Assembly: GCA_963693285.1 (NCBI GenBank)
Contig: OY848917.1
Coordinates: 27,839,745 to 27,903,744 of the forward strand
Length of the DNA stretch: 64,000 nucleotides
Reading direction: 5' to 3'
Source of the DNA: Xestospongia muta
Taxonomy: Eukaryota > Porifera > Demospongiae > Haplosclerida > Petrosiidae
Shown here: in pieces, positions 38,909 through 51,100 of the stretch
Layout: each line of letters begins with the position of its first letter
Position numbering within the stretch: the first letter of the stretch is position 1
Notes under the pieces: generated by a model
Told to the model about the DNA's origin: nothing
What the model saw: only the letters and a program-made list of their open reading frames with translations
Database searches by the model: none
Made by a program: the position numbers and the translations under genes

Positions 38909-39334
38909 CTACCCAATAGCTTTAGAAGGTAATGAACACACATTTTCAAGGGCTGCAATAAAACCTATGGTACACCATATCAAAGCTTCATTTTCATCAA
39001 GATGCAATGTATTGTCTTCACAGTTGTTTAAGCTTTCAATAAATTCAGGAAATTCACACTCTAATTCATTGGAAGAATCAACCCATACTTCGGTATCTGT
39101 GATAAATAAAGAACCAACCAAGTTTAAAACTTGCAATAGGCAATTACTGCGTATGTGACATACCATTAACATCATATATTTCAAGTTATCGTTTGTTACA
39201 TCATTTTCTGTATCCAAATTATCAACAATTTCTATTATGTCGTCTGAGATGGCCGAGGGATCCAGACTAGAACGTTCATTCTCGCGGTAAATATCAGTCT
39301 CTTTAATGCTATCATCGCCAGGTGAGTCAGACAA
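38909..39334 (-). CDS. Hypothetical acidic protein, 141 aa
   Basis: The open frame from the ATG at 39334 gives a strongly acidic, Ser/Asp/Glu-rich N-terminus (SDSPGDDSIKETD) and a Leu-rich middle. No family was recognised. A 67-bp GT-AG intron (39163-39097) could be removed, but that would shift the frame to an early stop, so the unspliced frame is used. A plus-strand frame starts at 39462, head to head, with 130 bp between the starts. Confidence 0.35.
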   Translation of the reverse strand: MSDSPGDDSIKETDIYRENERSSLDPSAISDDIIEIVDNLDTENDVTNDNLKYMMLMVCHIRSNCLLQVLNLVGSLFITDTEVWVDSSNELECEFPEFIESLNNCEDNTLHLDENEALIWCTIGFIAALENVCSLPSKAIG

Positions 39335-39461
39335 ACTGATAGAAGAGCAATCATCCTCGTTGTGCAGTGTGTGCAGTGATCACGTGATAAGGTAGCGGAA
39401 AGGCACGGCATATCTGTATAGTTTTGTTTATCTCGTTCTCTGTGGCTAAAGATGTCAGAAG

Positions 39462-39934
39462 ATGGCCTATTCTTTCCAGCAGTATCAACCCAGTCCTAGC
39501 TATTTCGATCGTCTCAATGATAATGACTATGATGAGTATCCTGAAAACATGACATCGAGTTCTACTAACTCGACAGTTCTGAATATGGTGACTCAAGTCC
39601 TGTTGTAATTCCTTCTACACCTCCAAGAATAGCAATTAACAGTCAATTGAACCTACTCTCTCATTTAGAAAATGCCGTTGGTCCATCTCAGATATATTCT
39701 TGGATAAATGCTTTTAGAACGAAAGACAATGTTAAAGCTAGTGTCAAAGTTACTTCTAGCCAAACTGACGATATCATACTGGCAAAAGCTGAAATAACTC
39801 CCTGCCATGCTAAAGCTACCTCAACATCAAGAATTTCCTTGAAATGTAAAGATAAGGGGACATTGCTAAAACACAGAACGGACTCTAAAACGGAACGGAA
39901 GAAATCTATTAACCACAGTTATTCAGTCAATTAA
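39462..39934 (+). pseudogene. Hypothetical protein with frameshift
   Basis: From the ATG at 39462 the frame reads MAYSFQQYQPSPSYFDRL and runs to a stop at about 39606. A one-base slip near 39576 opens a second frame to 39934 (PSTPPRIAINSQLNLLSHLE, then a Lys/Thr-rich tail). The two frames look like one Pro/Ser-rich protein. There is no domain I can name. It may belong to a transposon or be a decayed gene; a sequencing slip is also possible. Confidence 0.35.
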
Positions 39935-42100
39935 TCACCAATAATAATGAATTTAATCAAAATAATAATATTATTATTATCATTGCCTCAAATAAAGCTT
40001 AGCACAAGTAATAATAATGTCCTAAAGATCGCTTAACTCAAGCAATAACAATGTCCTAAATTTATTCAAACAATGTAGTTGAAATGTTCACGTAGGTACA
40101 GCTTATGCACAGGGCATATATTTATTTTTCTTTACATCAGGAGGCAAGACTAAGGAGTTTGGTTGGAAAGACTGGTCAGCATTCGTGAGACATGTCATTC
40201 TCAAGTGATAATGGGAATTTCTCGGGGTTGCAGGTACTTTTACTGAGCCATCTTTTGCACCAAATACAATAGTCAACACTCGAATCGTGAAACAATAAGA
40301 TCATGAGGAGGCTCCATGATCTGTTGTGGTGATTTCCTGAAACTTTCTTTACAGCCTTGGCACTTGGTAATCCTGGAGGTAATGAATTTTAGGGTGAAAG
40401 GGTGACTTGAAGGAGGAGATCATAAACAGTATGAGTAGACGAAGGTACTAAAACTAAGTGGAGAGTTTGTTTCACTGGTTATATGATGAGGTCAGAAGAG
40501 AGTAATGAAAATGAAGACTACCAGTTTACTATCCGCACTCTTCCCTGGAGAGCAAAAATCTAACAAATTACTGTATGCTTTGGACAAAAATCTTCCAAGA
40601 GCTCTTCAGTAAGAAGTAAGTATATGACTGTTAAAAGGAAGGAAGGCCTTCCTTTGGATAGACTGAAACCAGCTGGATATCCCGAATATGCTTTTCAGCA
40701 ATGATTGCAATGAGAGTGGTTATTCAGTAACTTATTTTATGAGTCATTTATCCAATCATTTAGAAAGTTATGTTACATGGTACATCATGTCCATGAAGTG
40801 TTGGGTCATTAAGAGTATTCTAATTATGTCATTTATTGTTTAAGTTGTTTATTTGACAATGACATTATATTTATGATTAACATAACATTTCCTTTTTTGA
40901 GGACATCATAATGGAAATGTAATTAATTTTGTAGTGATTACTTGATTTATTTTATTTGTTGTATCTGTAAATAATTATAAAATTCATTGAAAACATTAAA
41001 GTTTCTTTAGTAAATACAAATAAAAATTTGGTGTTTTCCACTGTTTCTATGTAGTGAGAAATTTGCTCTTTGCATGAGTTTCCTATCAAAAGAAATCTTT
41101 ATATTTCCTTAGTTTGGAAACACCAAAAACGTAACAGAATACTTTAGATTTTCAAACGTTTCTATCTGTTTCATGCATGTCACAGAAACATGATAATTTT
41201 TCCAGTGTCTCTTTTCTTTATCTGTAATCCTTTTAAATCTTTGAGGTGGATTGGCTCAATATAAGTTACTGTTATGTTGTCCCTAGAATCCACCCCAGAC
41301 CTTCTTAAAGCATACAACACAGTACTGGATCCACCTTCTACCACCAGCACTGTAGCCACTCCCATATTGCATTATTCATTTTTGACACAAAAAGCAAGCC
41401 ATATTTGTTATGCAATAATTCCATCCATTCATCAAATAATAGAGTGATCTTTTCATTTTATGAGCTACAAATTGTCAAAACAAAGTAAACTTTGAACACA
41501 ACACTAGACGTAAGTATGATGTGTTTGGAAAAAACAATCCTTAACCCTAAATTATTGTGTACGTATGTAAATATACTGGACTATAGACTTATATTGTGGA
41601 CATATAATATATCGTGTATTTCTTAAAATACCATTGTTTACAAGTAGTTTTAATTTGCTATACATACACAAGTTTCATGGTTGTCTGTACATAAACTGAC
41701 AGTAAGAAATCCTGTGACTTGCTCTTCAAATAAATTTAAATGATATCCTATATCTTTAAGATATTCAGGTGCTCAGGTGAGTAGCATGAAAAATTAAACA
41801 ATAGATTCTAGTCTATCAAACTAGACCCGCCTCTTTGCTGATATGTGATAAGTGACTACTCTTCAGCTGAAGAAACAAATTTCACTGCACAGATTTTTGG
41901 AAGCTTGGCCATCGGTAATAGGAAGTTTATTTTGCTAATGTTGTTAAGAATATGTACAGTTTTAGCATCAGATACAAATTTCTTATTGGAAAACAAAGTG
42001 TCAAAAATATTTATTTCTAAAATGAAAGGAGACCTAAGACATAGTATAATGCATGAAGAATGCATACAAAAGTATGGCCTACAGATATTATAATAACTAA
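39935..42100. other. Intergenic between paralogues A and B, no gene recognised
   Basis: An open stretch after an acceptor-like site at 40139 (GGKTKEFGWKDWSAF) looks protein-like but stops at about 40207. Small frames at 41180-41365 and 41845-42131 lack any family signal. The 3' end of gene B follows at 42103. Confidence 0.4.
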
Positions 42101-42102
42101 AC

Positions 42103-45100
42103 TCAATACTGAAATTCCCTAAGATAATCATGATTTAGTAATTCATTAGCAGTGGGTCTTTTATCTGAATCAACAGTGAGACATTTCTCAACAAAATCAA
42201 TCAGTGAACTTCCAACAAAAGCTCTTCTCAATCTGATAATCTAAAGTTAAATACAATCATGAATCAAATATAGCCTAAACATTTTGGTACTATACATTTG
42301 ACAAGGTCAGTAATGAGGATTAATAGTTACAAGAATAACACATTAGACATTTGACAATGAATAACATGGTCTGAGTTACTATGTTACAAATTGAAATGTA
42401 TAGGCTAATTAAAACACATTTTCTTAATAACGAATGAAAATTATGGTACAAGCATCTTTTTAAGTTCACAAAATGTATTCTACTATATACTAGTATTATA
42501 TTTTCTATATCCCTCCCTCCATCCATTGATACATCCATCCATTCCATCCTTATAGACATACTGGTAATATTTTGTGGATATCAGATTCTACAACACATGG
42601 CTCAGATCGTCTGTAAGTAGTTATTCCATGTTTCTCTAGAATAGCTTGTTTTTGTTGATGTAATGGTTGAGATGTTTTAATGGTCTGTTTGGCTGAGAGC
42701 AGTAATGTTCCAACCTGTAGATAGATGTTAACGTAAAATCACTACATGTTTTATATTGTAATTTGAATTACAAAATATATAATTATTACAATAATCACAT
42801 AGGTCAGTGTCCAGCTACAAAAAAAGTTGATAAAATTTAAAGTATTATTTAAGTCAGGTTTGAAAACTTTTGACAAAAGCATTAGCCATAGTACTAAGTT
42901 ATGTTTATAACCATTTAACATTTAACATGTGGTAGCTGAATAATGTAGTTATCTTTAAGGGTTAAGGTACAGTGAAATAATTTCAGGAACACTGAGCTAC
43001 AACTACAACTATTTGAAATGCAAAATAAATTAAGTTATTAATAGCCCACACTCCCACGCAGTACAAAATAGCAATTAAATTAAAAGGATTCAAACAGTTA
43101 CAGGATGATTTCTCACTTAAATTTATTTAGCTATTTTACAAATGTTTTAGACATAAGAGGTGCTGATTCAAATGGACTTTTCAGATTTTTGTTAGAAAGT
43201 TTGGACTTCTCAATAATAATCATCTATTTGATTAATTACTAAATTATTATTTATGTTGGTGAAAGATCAAAGGAACCGTCCATTGACAACCATTGGTTGG
43301 AACAGTACTAATCAAAAATAATAGTAAGAGTAGTAAGAAAGTGTGAAGTTCCATTAAAGCAAAGCCAATTTCTTGGCAAAGCAATTTTAACTGCTCATGA
43401 AACCATGTTCACTGATAATATTCCTCACCCAACTTGTGAACATTAACATATCTGAGAACAAATAAAGGTTGTGTATGAAGTTAGCTTTGTCTTGGAAAAA
43501 TGAGTGGATGACATAATTCTTCTGACAAAATGTACAGTTTTATGTGCTCTTAACACAATTTTTTTTGATGATATAGTCAAGATCAAGATGCTGATTAACA
43601 AAGACAACAGATGAATTATTAATAATACATTGATGATAGATGATCAATAGTAATGCGAGGAGAGAAACGCATTAACTTTCATTCAGTGTCTCTAAATATT
43701 AGCTAATTACCTAATATTTCGAGACACTGAATGAAAGTCCCCAGTGGGTTTTCCAACTAAAAAAAGCATCCATGTCTTTCTGAGTAAATAATATTCTAGA
43801 ATAATAATTGCCAATATATTTAGATTCATGAGCAAAAACCTAGGTAGTAGCAAACTTGGTGATACTAGGTGTTATTAGTATATATAATCAATAGGAACAC
43901 CAAACACATCCCTGAGGCACTTTGAAGTGAAAGAAAGTTCAAACTTCACTATCTATTGAGACAATTTGATGGCATAGAGATAATATGAGTGGAACCATTA
44001 CCAACTGTTATTCCAATATTTCAGTTTCACTAGTACCTCATCATGTAGTACACTGTTGAAACCTTTTTTTAAATCCAGGAATATGATATCCACTTGTATA
44101 TGTGAAGTAGAATTATCATAGATGATGGAAAGTGTAGTAAGTAGATGCCGAAAACATGAGTGACCAGTAATGAAACCAGACTGATTAATTATTATCGGAG
44201 GGTTCAACAAAGGCAATAAGTTGTTCAGATAATAACTTTCCAAAATCTTAGATGAAGAGCATAATAAGACACAAGTGATAGGAATACAAAGTGATGTAGC
44301 ATACTCATTGAACAGCCCATTGCTTTAAAGGAAACATCAATGACAATGTCTGAGATATGACTGTCCTTATTTCAACACCAACAAACAGTACTGTTACACA
44401 CATTTGAAAAAGTGATCACTTTTTTCCAATTTTGAACATCCAAGTCGCTCAGGATAGACTTCTCAAACATACATAAAAATGCGCTGATATCCATCCACTA
44501 GCCAAGTCTAATGTAGATAATGAATAGGCCTAAGGTAAGATAAGGTGTCCATCTTATCATCAATTATCATTCAGATATCTGAATTTAACAGAATTTCGTT
44601 GTTCAATCATTTTTCACTAACACAATTGGAGATGACCAAGGATTATGTGAGTGCTTTATGACTCCTTACTGTAACATGTCTTCCACTAATTGTTTTATTC
44701 CTGACTTTAATAAAATGGAAGTCTTTTGGGAGATTTGTTTAGCTGCTGGGATGTGAATATCAAATAAACATTGACGTAAAGTACTTTTTTTCCCAAACAA
44801 ACCATTGTCTAGTAAGCAATATTATGACTATATATTTTTAAAGGAAGGACTTTGAACTTTTTTCCTGCTCAACGGAGACTCCCATTTGCTCTTTGTAATA
44901 ACTATGAAATTGTATTACTAGTTTGGCTCCTCACTGTAGACAACAGAATTGACCTAAATGTGTGGAATCTGGCTGAATTGTGATGATATTGTCTCTTTTC
45001 TGCAAGGGTTGTAAGTTCTCATAGCTATATATGTGTAGTACGTAGGAGTGTGACTTTTCTCTATAATTCTGAGCCAGAGATTGAACCAACAATAACCAAC

Positions 45101-48100
45101 ACTGTTTGATAAAAAGGAGAGGTACAAATATGTATGCTATTTCAGGATCTGGATAGTTGTGGTGTTTAGAATATTGATTTGAAAGACTGCTTGAAAAGCT
45201 TGGTTCACCTTAAAACGAAGTAGTTGAATATTGACAATAGTGCCATGTGGGTTAAGTTGAATAAATAATTGTTACTTATTAAAAACCTGCATCCAATGTA
45301 CATGGTTGGCTTAGTCCTTTAGCAAGTACTGCTCCAATAATAATAGTGGCTTTGATGAGCAGTATCCTCATTGTCTATGACCAGTGAACAAGCTGACTTT
45401 CCCTGGTTTGGAACCATGGCCACATTGACTCTATCTGTAAACTCTATCAACACCAACATCACACATGATTGAGACAGAGACAGCTTTCACAATGGTTCGA
45501 GATCAGAAGCCCAAGAACCTGTTTGCCACCCAATCTTTCCCATAAATTAGCAGGTGATAATTGCTTTTCCTACTAGACAATTTTTTCTAAGCCATCTCTA
45601 CAGTTTGTCATCTTCATGGTAGAATGAGGCTATCATCCAAAGTGTCTCCTTACAACTGGATAGAAAAATTGAATGCATTGAATGAGTTGATTTCCTGCAA
45701 TTTCCTCTTTTGTTTGTTTGAAAAATATATTTCGGCCAACAAATTAAGTTTACTTGCATTGTAGTCTGTCAATGTTAACAGAGCCCAATATTCACTGGAA
45801 ATTTTGAAATAGCTCATTCTCTAGCAAGGGACACCAAAGTTACAGTTACAATTTCATCCAAAGAGCAATCTCATTACTAGCTACAAATCTCTCAAACAGA
45901 CCTTTGCTGGCCTGGACAATAACTTGAGCCACATCCACTCCTAACACTACTCACAATAGATGATATTTGACAGAACAAAAGAACAAGACATGGAACATGG
46001 CCTGCTTATATAAAGAAGTAATCAGAAATATGCCATATATTACAACAGATAATTGGACTATGAAATAGATAATGATACTGCCTACTAATAATTAGTTTAA
46101 ATGGAAGTCAGCTTTATTTAGTTTACTCACTTGTGATAAATGTTTGGGCCCTTCTTCATTTAGTGTCAACAAACACATTAGCAAACCAAAACTACAAAAA
46201 TACACACATTACAATATCCCCATATTAACATAAAATTATGTTAACATTGCTAATTAATTGTATTAATGATGTCAATATCAACTCCTCAATAAACATAATA
46301 AAATTTAGTAATTGAATAGTTTAGATATTTAAGCTCCAGAGAAAACAATCTTATTCAATTCACTTGTGCCTGTTCTGTTCCAAGAAATATTTAAACAAAG
46401 GCAAACATTTACACATTATTACCATGCCCATACATAATAACATCATAAATATGTTCCCACATAAATTGTGCATCAACATTATTGTTGGCAAAAGTTATCT
46501 TTTAATGAAAAGCATTGAAATTCACTTCAGCATGAAAAAAAATATGAAAACCAGTTCAAAAAGATTTATCTTACAGAACACAAAGGCTAAAATATTAGTA
46601 ATCTCATGCAGCATTTTGAAAGTCAAATTGGCTATGGTCTACAATTGTTAATAAAAGAACACCTGATTATACCACGTTAGGTTAAATAGTCAATAGTTAA
46701 CTAAACACAGTTAATAGTTACTCAAGTACAAATTTTGATCCTCAATACAAGAAGATTACATAACATAAACTATGAGTATCATTCTTTGGCTAACCAAAGT
46801 AGGTGTCAAGGTGTCAGACACACCCATATGTACATAAATTAATTTTATTTGGTGTAATTGCAAATTTACCTAAAAATATCAGCTTTAGTAGACAATGATG
46901 TCATTAAATCAGCACTATTGGATACCATATGTATAAATCCTTCTGGTGACTTAAATCCCATTGTACCAACAGGTGATATATGGTATGTTCTGTCAGTTGT
47001 AGTATAAATGTCTTTAGATAAACTCTTTGGTGGATCAGGTTGAAGAGATCCATCAGGATTTAACTCAAGACTAGCATCAAAGTCTGACAGCATCTATCAA
47101 CAAAAAACTCACATAGTTTGTTTACTCTATACACACCCCATACTATATTGTATCAGTGGCATTATTTCAGGTACCTCAAATTATAACTAATTAAGTATTG
47201 GCAATTACATATTAACAGTTAATTCTATTATTACAGACCAATATAATTTGCTGCATTGTATTAAAGTTGTGAAGTCACATCATATTATAAATTTTACTGC
47301 TGCATTTTTCAAGGATGCAAGTATTAGTACTCTCATTTAAAGGTATTGGAATGCTATCCAAAAGACAAAAATAGCAACACCGAAAATGCATGCAGTTTAT
47401 TCTTATATTCTAAGAAAAATCCACTTTTCATAAAAGGGTTGTGGCAGCAATATCCTGTGTTACTATTTTTATCCTTTATACCTTGGTAAAATTTCTTTAG
47501 TCTATTGAAAAATTTACTCTAATCATATTATAATTGAATTGGTTGATTAAATTATTATTGTACCATTACATAATATATATATATATTATAATATAATTGA
47601 AATTGCAGCTCCAACACAAATATGTATTACTATTACAGAGTATAGTCATATGGCACAGTTATGAAGGGAAGATGACTTAACAACATGGCCACAAATGGGA
47701 GGCCTATATTTACATACAGTTTATTTATAGTCCAAAACAAAGGGAAATACAAGCCCAGAAGATGTTATTGTAACAACAAAGTGTATATGGGTAAAGGTTT
47801 TATCAGGCTTGTAGGGTCATAGTTTTTAAAAAATTCTAACCAATATAGAGTATAACAACAAATCAATAGCAAAACATGTTAAAAAGTAACTACGTAAACC
47901 TAGTAAATAACTAAGAATACTAGAGTAGTTACCCAGTCTGACTAATCAGATTACTTCATTTAAAACATGTACACTCTAAATGTAAAGTTTCAGATTTAAT
48001 TATTGTCTTTTTTTGTTAAATAAAAAATCACAATTGAGTATTTTCTGTTTTAGTGGCTACCATCTGCCTTGATTGAAAATGATGTTTAACATTGAACCTC

Positions 48101-51100
48101 ACCAGGAGGTATAATAAGCTTTTCTTCATCTTCTTTGAAAAAAATTGATTAGTCATACGGTTTCAAACCAGAAGTTATAAATAATGTTCAGACCTAGGTT
48201 TGTTTCTTTCAGAGTAGTAAAGTGAATCACAGACAATTTAAACAATTTCTACTCTACTACTCAAACCTAATTAATAATTGATTGCTAGTCATCTGCTAAG
48301 TTTTTCTAACAACAACTTCATGCTAACTTAAAAGAAGAATAGTCAAGTTTCTTTGTTGACAAGAATAAAGTTTGCATGTATGCATAATTTAGATAAGACA
48401 CTATGGATAATTATAAAAACATCATAAAGTCAAAAGGTCTGTAACATGTCACATGCACTTCACAAATGATGAATAACATCATAACCCACAAGTCCTAGGA
48501 CAAACAGACTGCCCAGTTGCATTCTGGTCAACAGTCTATGTAAACAGTATAGAATGCAAGAGATGATATATTAAAATAGGAAATCAATGTACACAGCATC
48601 AGTCTAGCAAGCTAGCCCCTCATCTTTTTTGATTAGCTGATAGGTTGGCAATGACCTAGAAGCAAACTTGACTTACTGCCCCATTGGAATGTATGGAATG
48701 TGGGACAATGCTATAAGGTCGTCATAGTGATTATAAATATTGTTATTACTACTGCCATTATTATTCTTTGCTTATACTTTTTTTTCAAGCTGCAATGCCA
48801 CGCTGTCCATCTATAAAACCTCTTTCAGAGTAGGCCTTGTCTCTTTCAAAGTATGCCATGTCAGAAGATTTGTTCAAAATAATGTCAAAATTAGCTTCTG
48901 CACATATTTGCAAGTTAATGGTTTTAAATTTTCTCTATAAGGTTACAAAGGTAGCATTTTATGTAAGCTTCCATAAGATTTTAACTTAACCAAAACTGCA
49001 ATGTTAAAAATATATTTTTCAAAAATGGATACCTTAACAACACTATTCCTATGACAACTTTGTGGTATTGCCCCACATTAAAATGTAGCAGTAAACCAAG
49101 TTCACATTTAGACCCTCCTCCAATCCAATTTCATAAAAAATATGCAACATAACAAAGTGTCAGTCTGTTCTGATATGTCATATTACATAATTTCTAAAGA
49201 GATTTCTTTAGGTAAGGCCTAAATATAAATATTATTATTAAATATTGTCATTATCAATGTACATAGCATGTACATGTACATGTAAACAGGATGCAATCTC
49301 ATAATATACAACATAACAAAGTGTCACTGTATGTGTCTATTTCCAAAGCAATAATTAGGAATCATTCAATTATGTTATTCAAGTAGACATAACTAAACTT
49401 ATTAAGAAAGAAACATGCAATTAAACTTTGAGATATATTTTAAAACTAAGTTATTATATCCACAGCAATTTCTAATACTTCAGCCTTAATGTAAAAACAC
49501 ATCATTATGGAAAGCCATTCAAAAAAGTAACAAGTCTCACAATTTTAGGTCGTTTCCTACAGACACAAGCTAATGGATTAGGACACTCGCAATCTGTCAA
49601 CACCAGAATATTAGATGGTTTGATATCCCTGTGAATTATTGGGTTTGGCAAAGTATGGAGATAATGAAGACCTTGAAGAATCTCCCTAGCAATGTACCTA
49701 AAAGAAAAAATGTCAGACCTCTATAAATTAATTAGTACATATGTTAGTTACTATTATGTAACTATACAATAGACTTGTATACAAACACAACAATATTGGA
49801 ATTCTTCACAATAACATATATCTACAATCTATGATAACATATGACATAATGTACTATATAATATTCAATCAATAACAAAATAGTGATCCAAGTTATTTGT
49901 AATTTACTTTTAGAGATATATTATAGTAATAGTTATATATATATGTGCATAAGCATATTATACTATTCCTATTAGTGTTAATTCATCTACTTTATATTTC
50001 TCAACAGAATTAATTTTATCCTAGTGGGAATTTATATTACATTTGGCAAATTCCAATTATGAATAGATAAAATAAATTTATAGACCAAGTGTAAAATCTC
50101 ATAACGAAGTGTCTTCTAGAATATAGGCACATTGTACTAAAACTTCTAGTTCACACTGATTACGTACTCCAACATCCATATCTTTTAATTGTCTCATTGT
50201 TACCTAATGTGATCTTAAAATATACATTACATACATAAAGCACATCAAAACAACCATTCAATGTGGTTTCACTGAATGCAATTTTAATGAACATCCAGGT
50301 ATGCACATCAACCTTAAATAAAATTGATTTGCATTGTGAAATAAATTAAAAAGGAAATCTGTGACTAGTGTGAACACAGAAACAAAACCTCAATATAGGA
50401 CTGGGCGATACATCAATACTCACGATAGTATCGATAGTTAAGTACAGATCGATACATGTACACACGGTATTGACAGTATCACCACACCCACTACCAGTAA
50501 GCACGTGTTGAAATTGACATGGCAGGCTCTTTGTTAATTTAGTGCCTCTTGCAAATTCCACTAGTGAAGTATGGAAATACTTTGGCTTCAAATGTGTGGA
50601 AGGTAAAATTACAGATGGTGACCAGGTGAGTTCCTTGTTTTTCATGCTTGTCGCTCGCTAATTTGTATTTGTCTAAAGGTGTCTTGTGCTGTTTGTGACC
50701 CTCATCGCCAGCTCAAGTATTATGGGAACACCACAAATCTGTTCTCTCACTTAAGGAACAAACATCCTCGCTGTATGCTGAGCTTCAAAAACGAAAAAAG
50801 ATATCGCGTTTTATCCCATCTTGCTAGAAAGTACTTATGCATACCAGCAACAAGCGTTCCATCCGAGTGGCTTTTTAGCACAGCAGGGAACATAATTACA
50901 GCTAAAAGATCTTGTCTTGATCCTGAAAATGTTAACAGATTATGCTTCCTACATGATAACTTGCCAGAATTACAATAATCTTTTATTTCATCATATTTTT
51001 TGTTAAATTTTGATAATAAATTGATATATTTCTTAAAATTCAACTTCCAACCAATATGCAAACAATATCGTGATATTGCACTTGGGTATTGTGATATACA

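Noticed and set aside
39097..39163. 67-bp GT-AG intron in the acidic hypothetical gene
   Set aside because: Removing it shifts the frame to a stop within about 12 codons, while the unspliced frame stays open.
41180..41365. 61-residue minus-strand frame as a coding exon
   Set aside because: No recognisable family, no flanking splice pattern and no counterpart near gene A.
43675..43738. Hairpin as a bacterial-type terminator
   Set aside because: Eukaryotic intron context, no adjoining U-run in a transcript-relevant place, and the arms are AT-rich.
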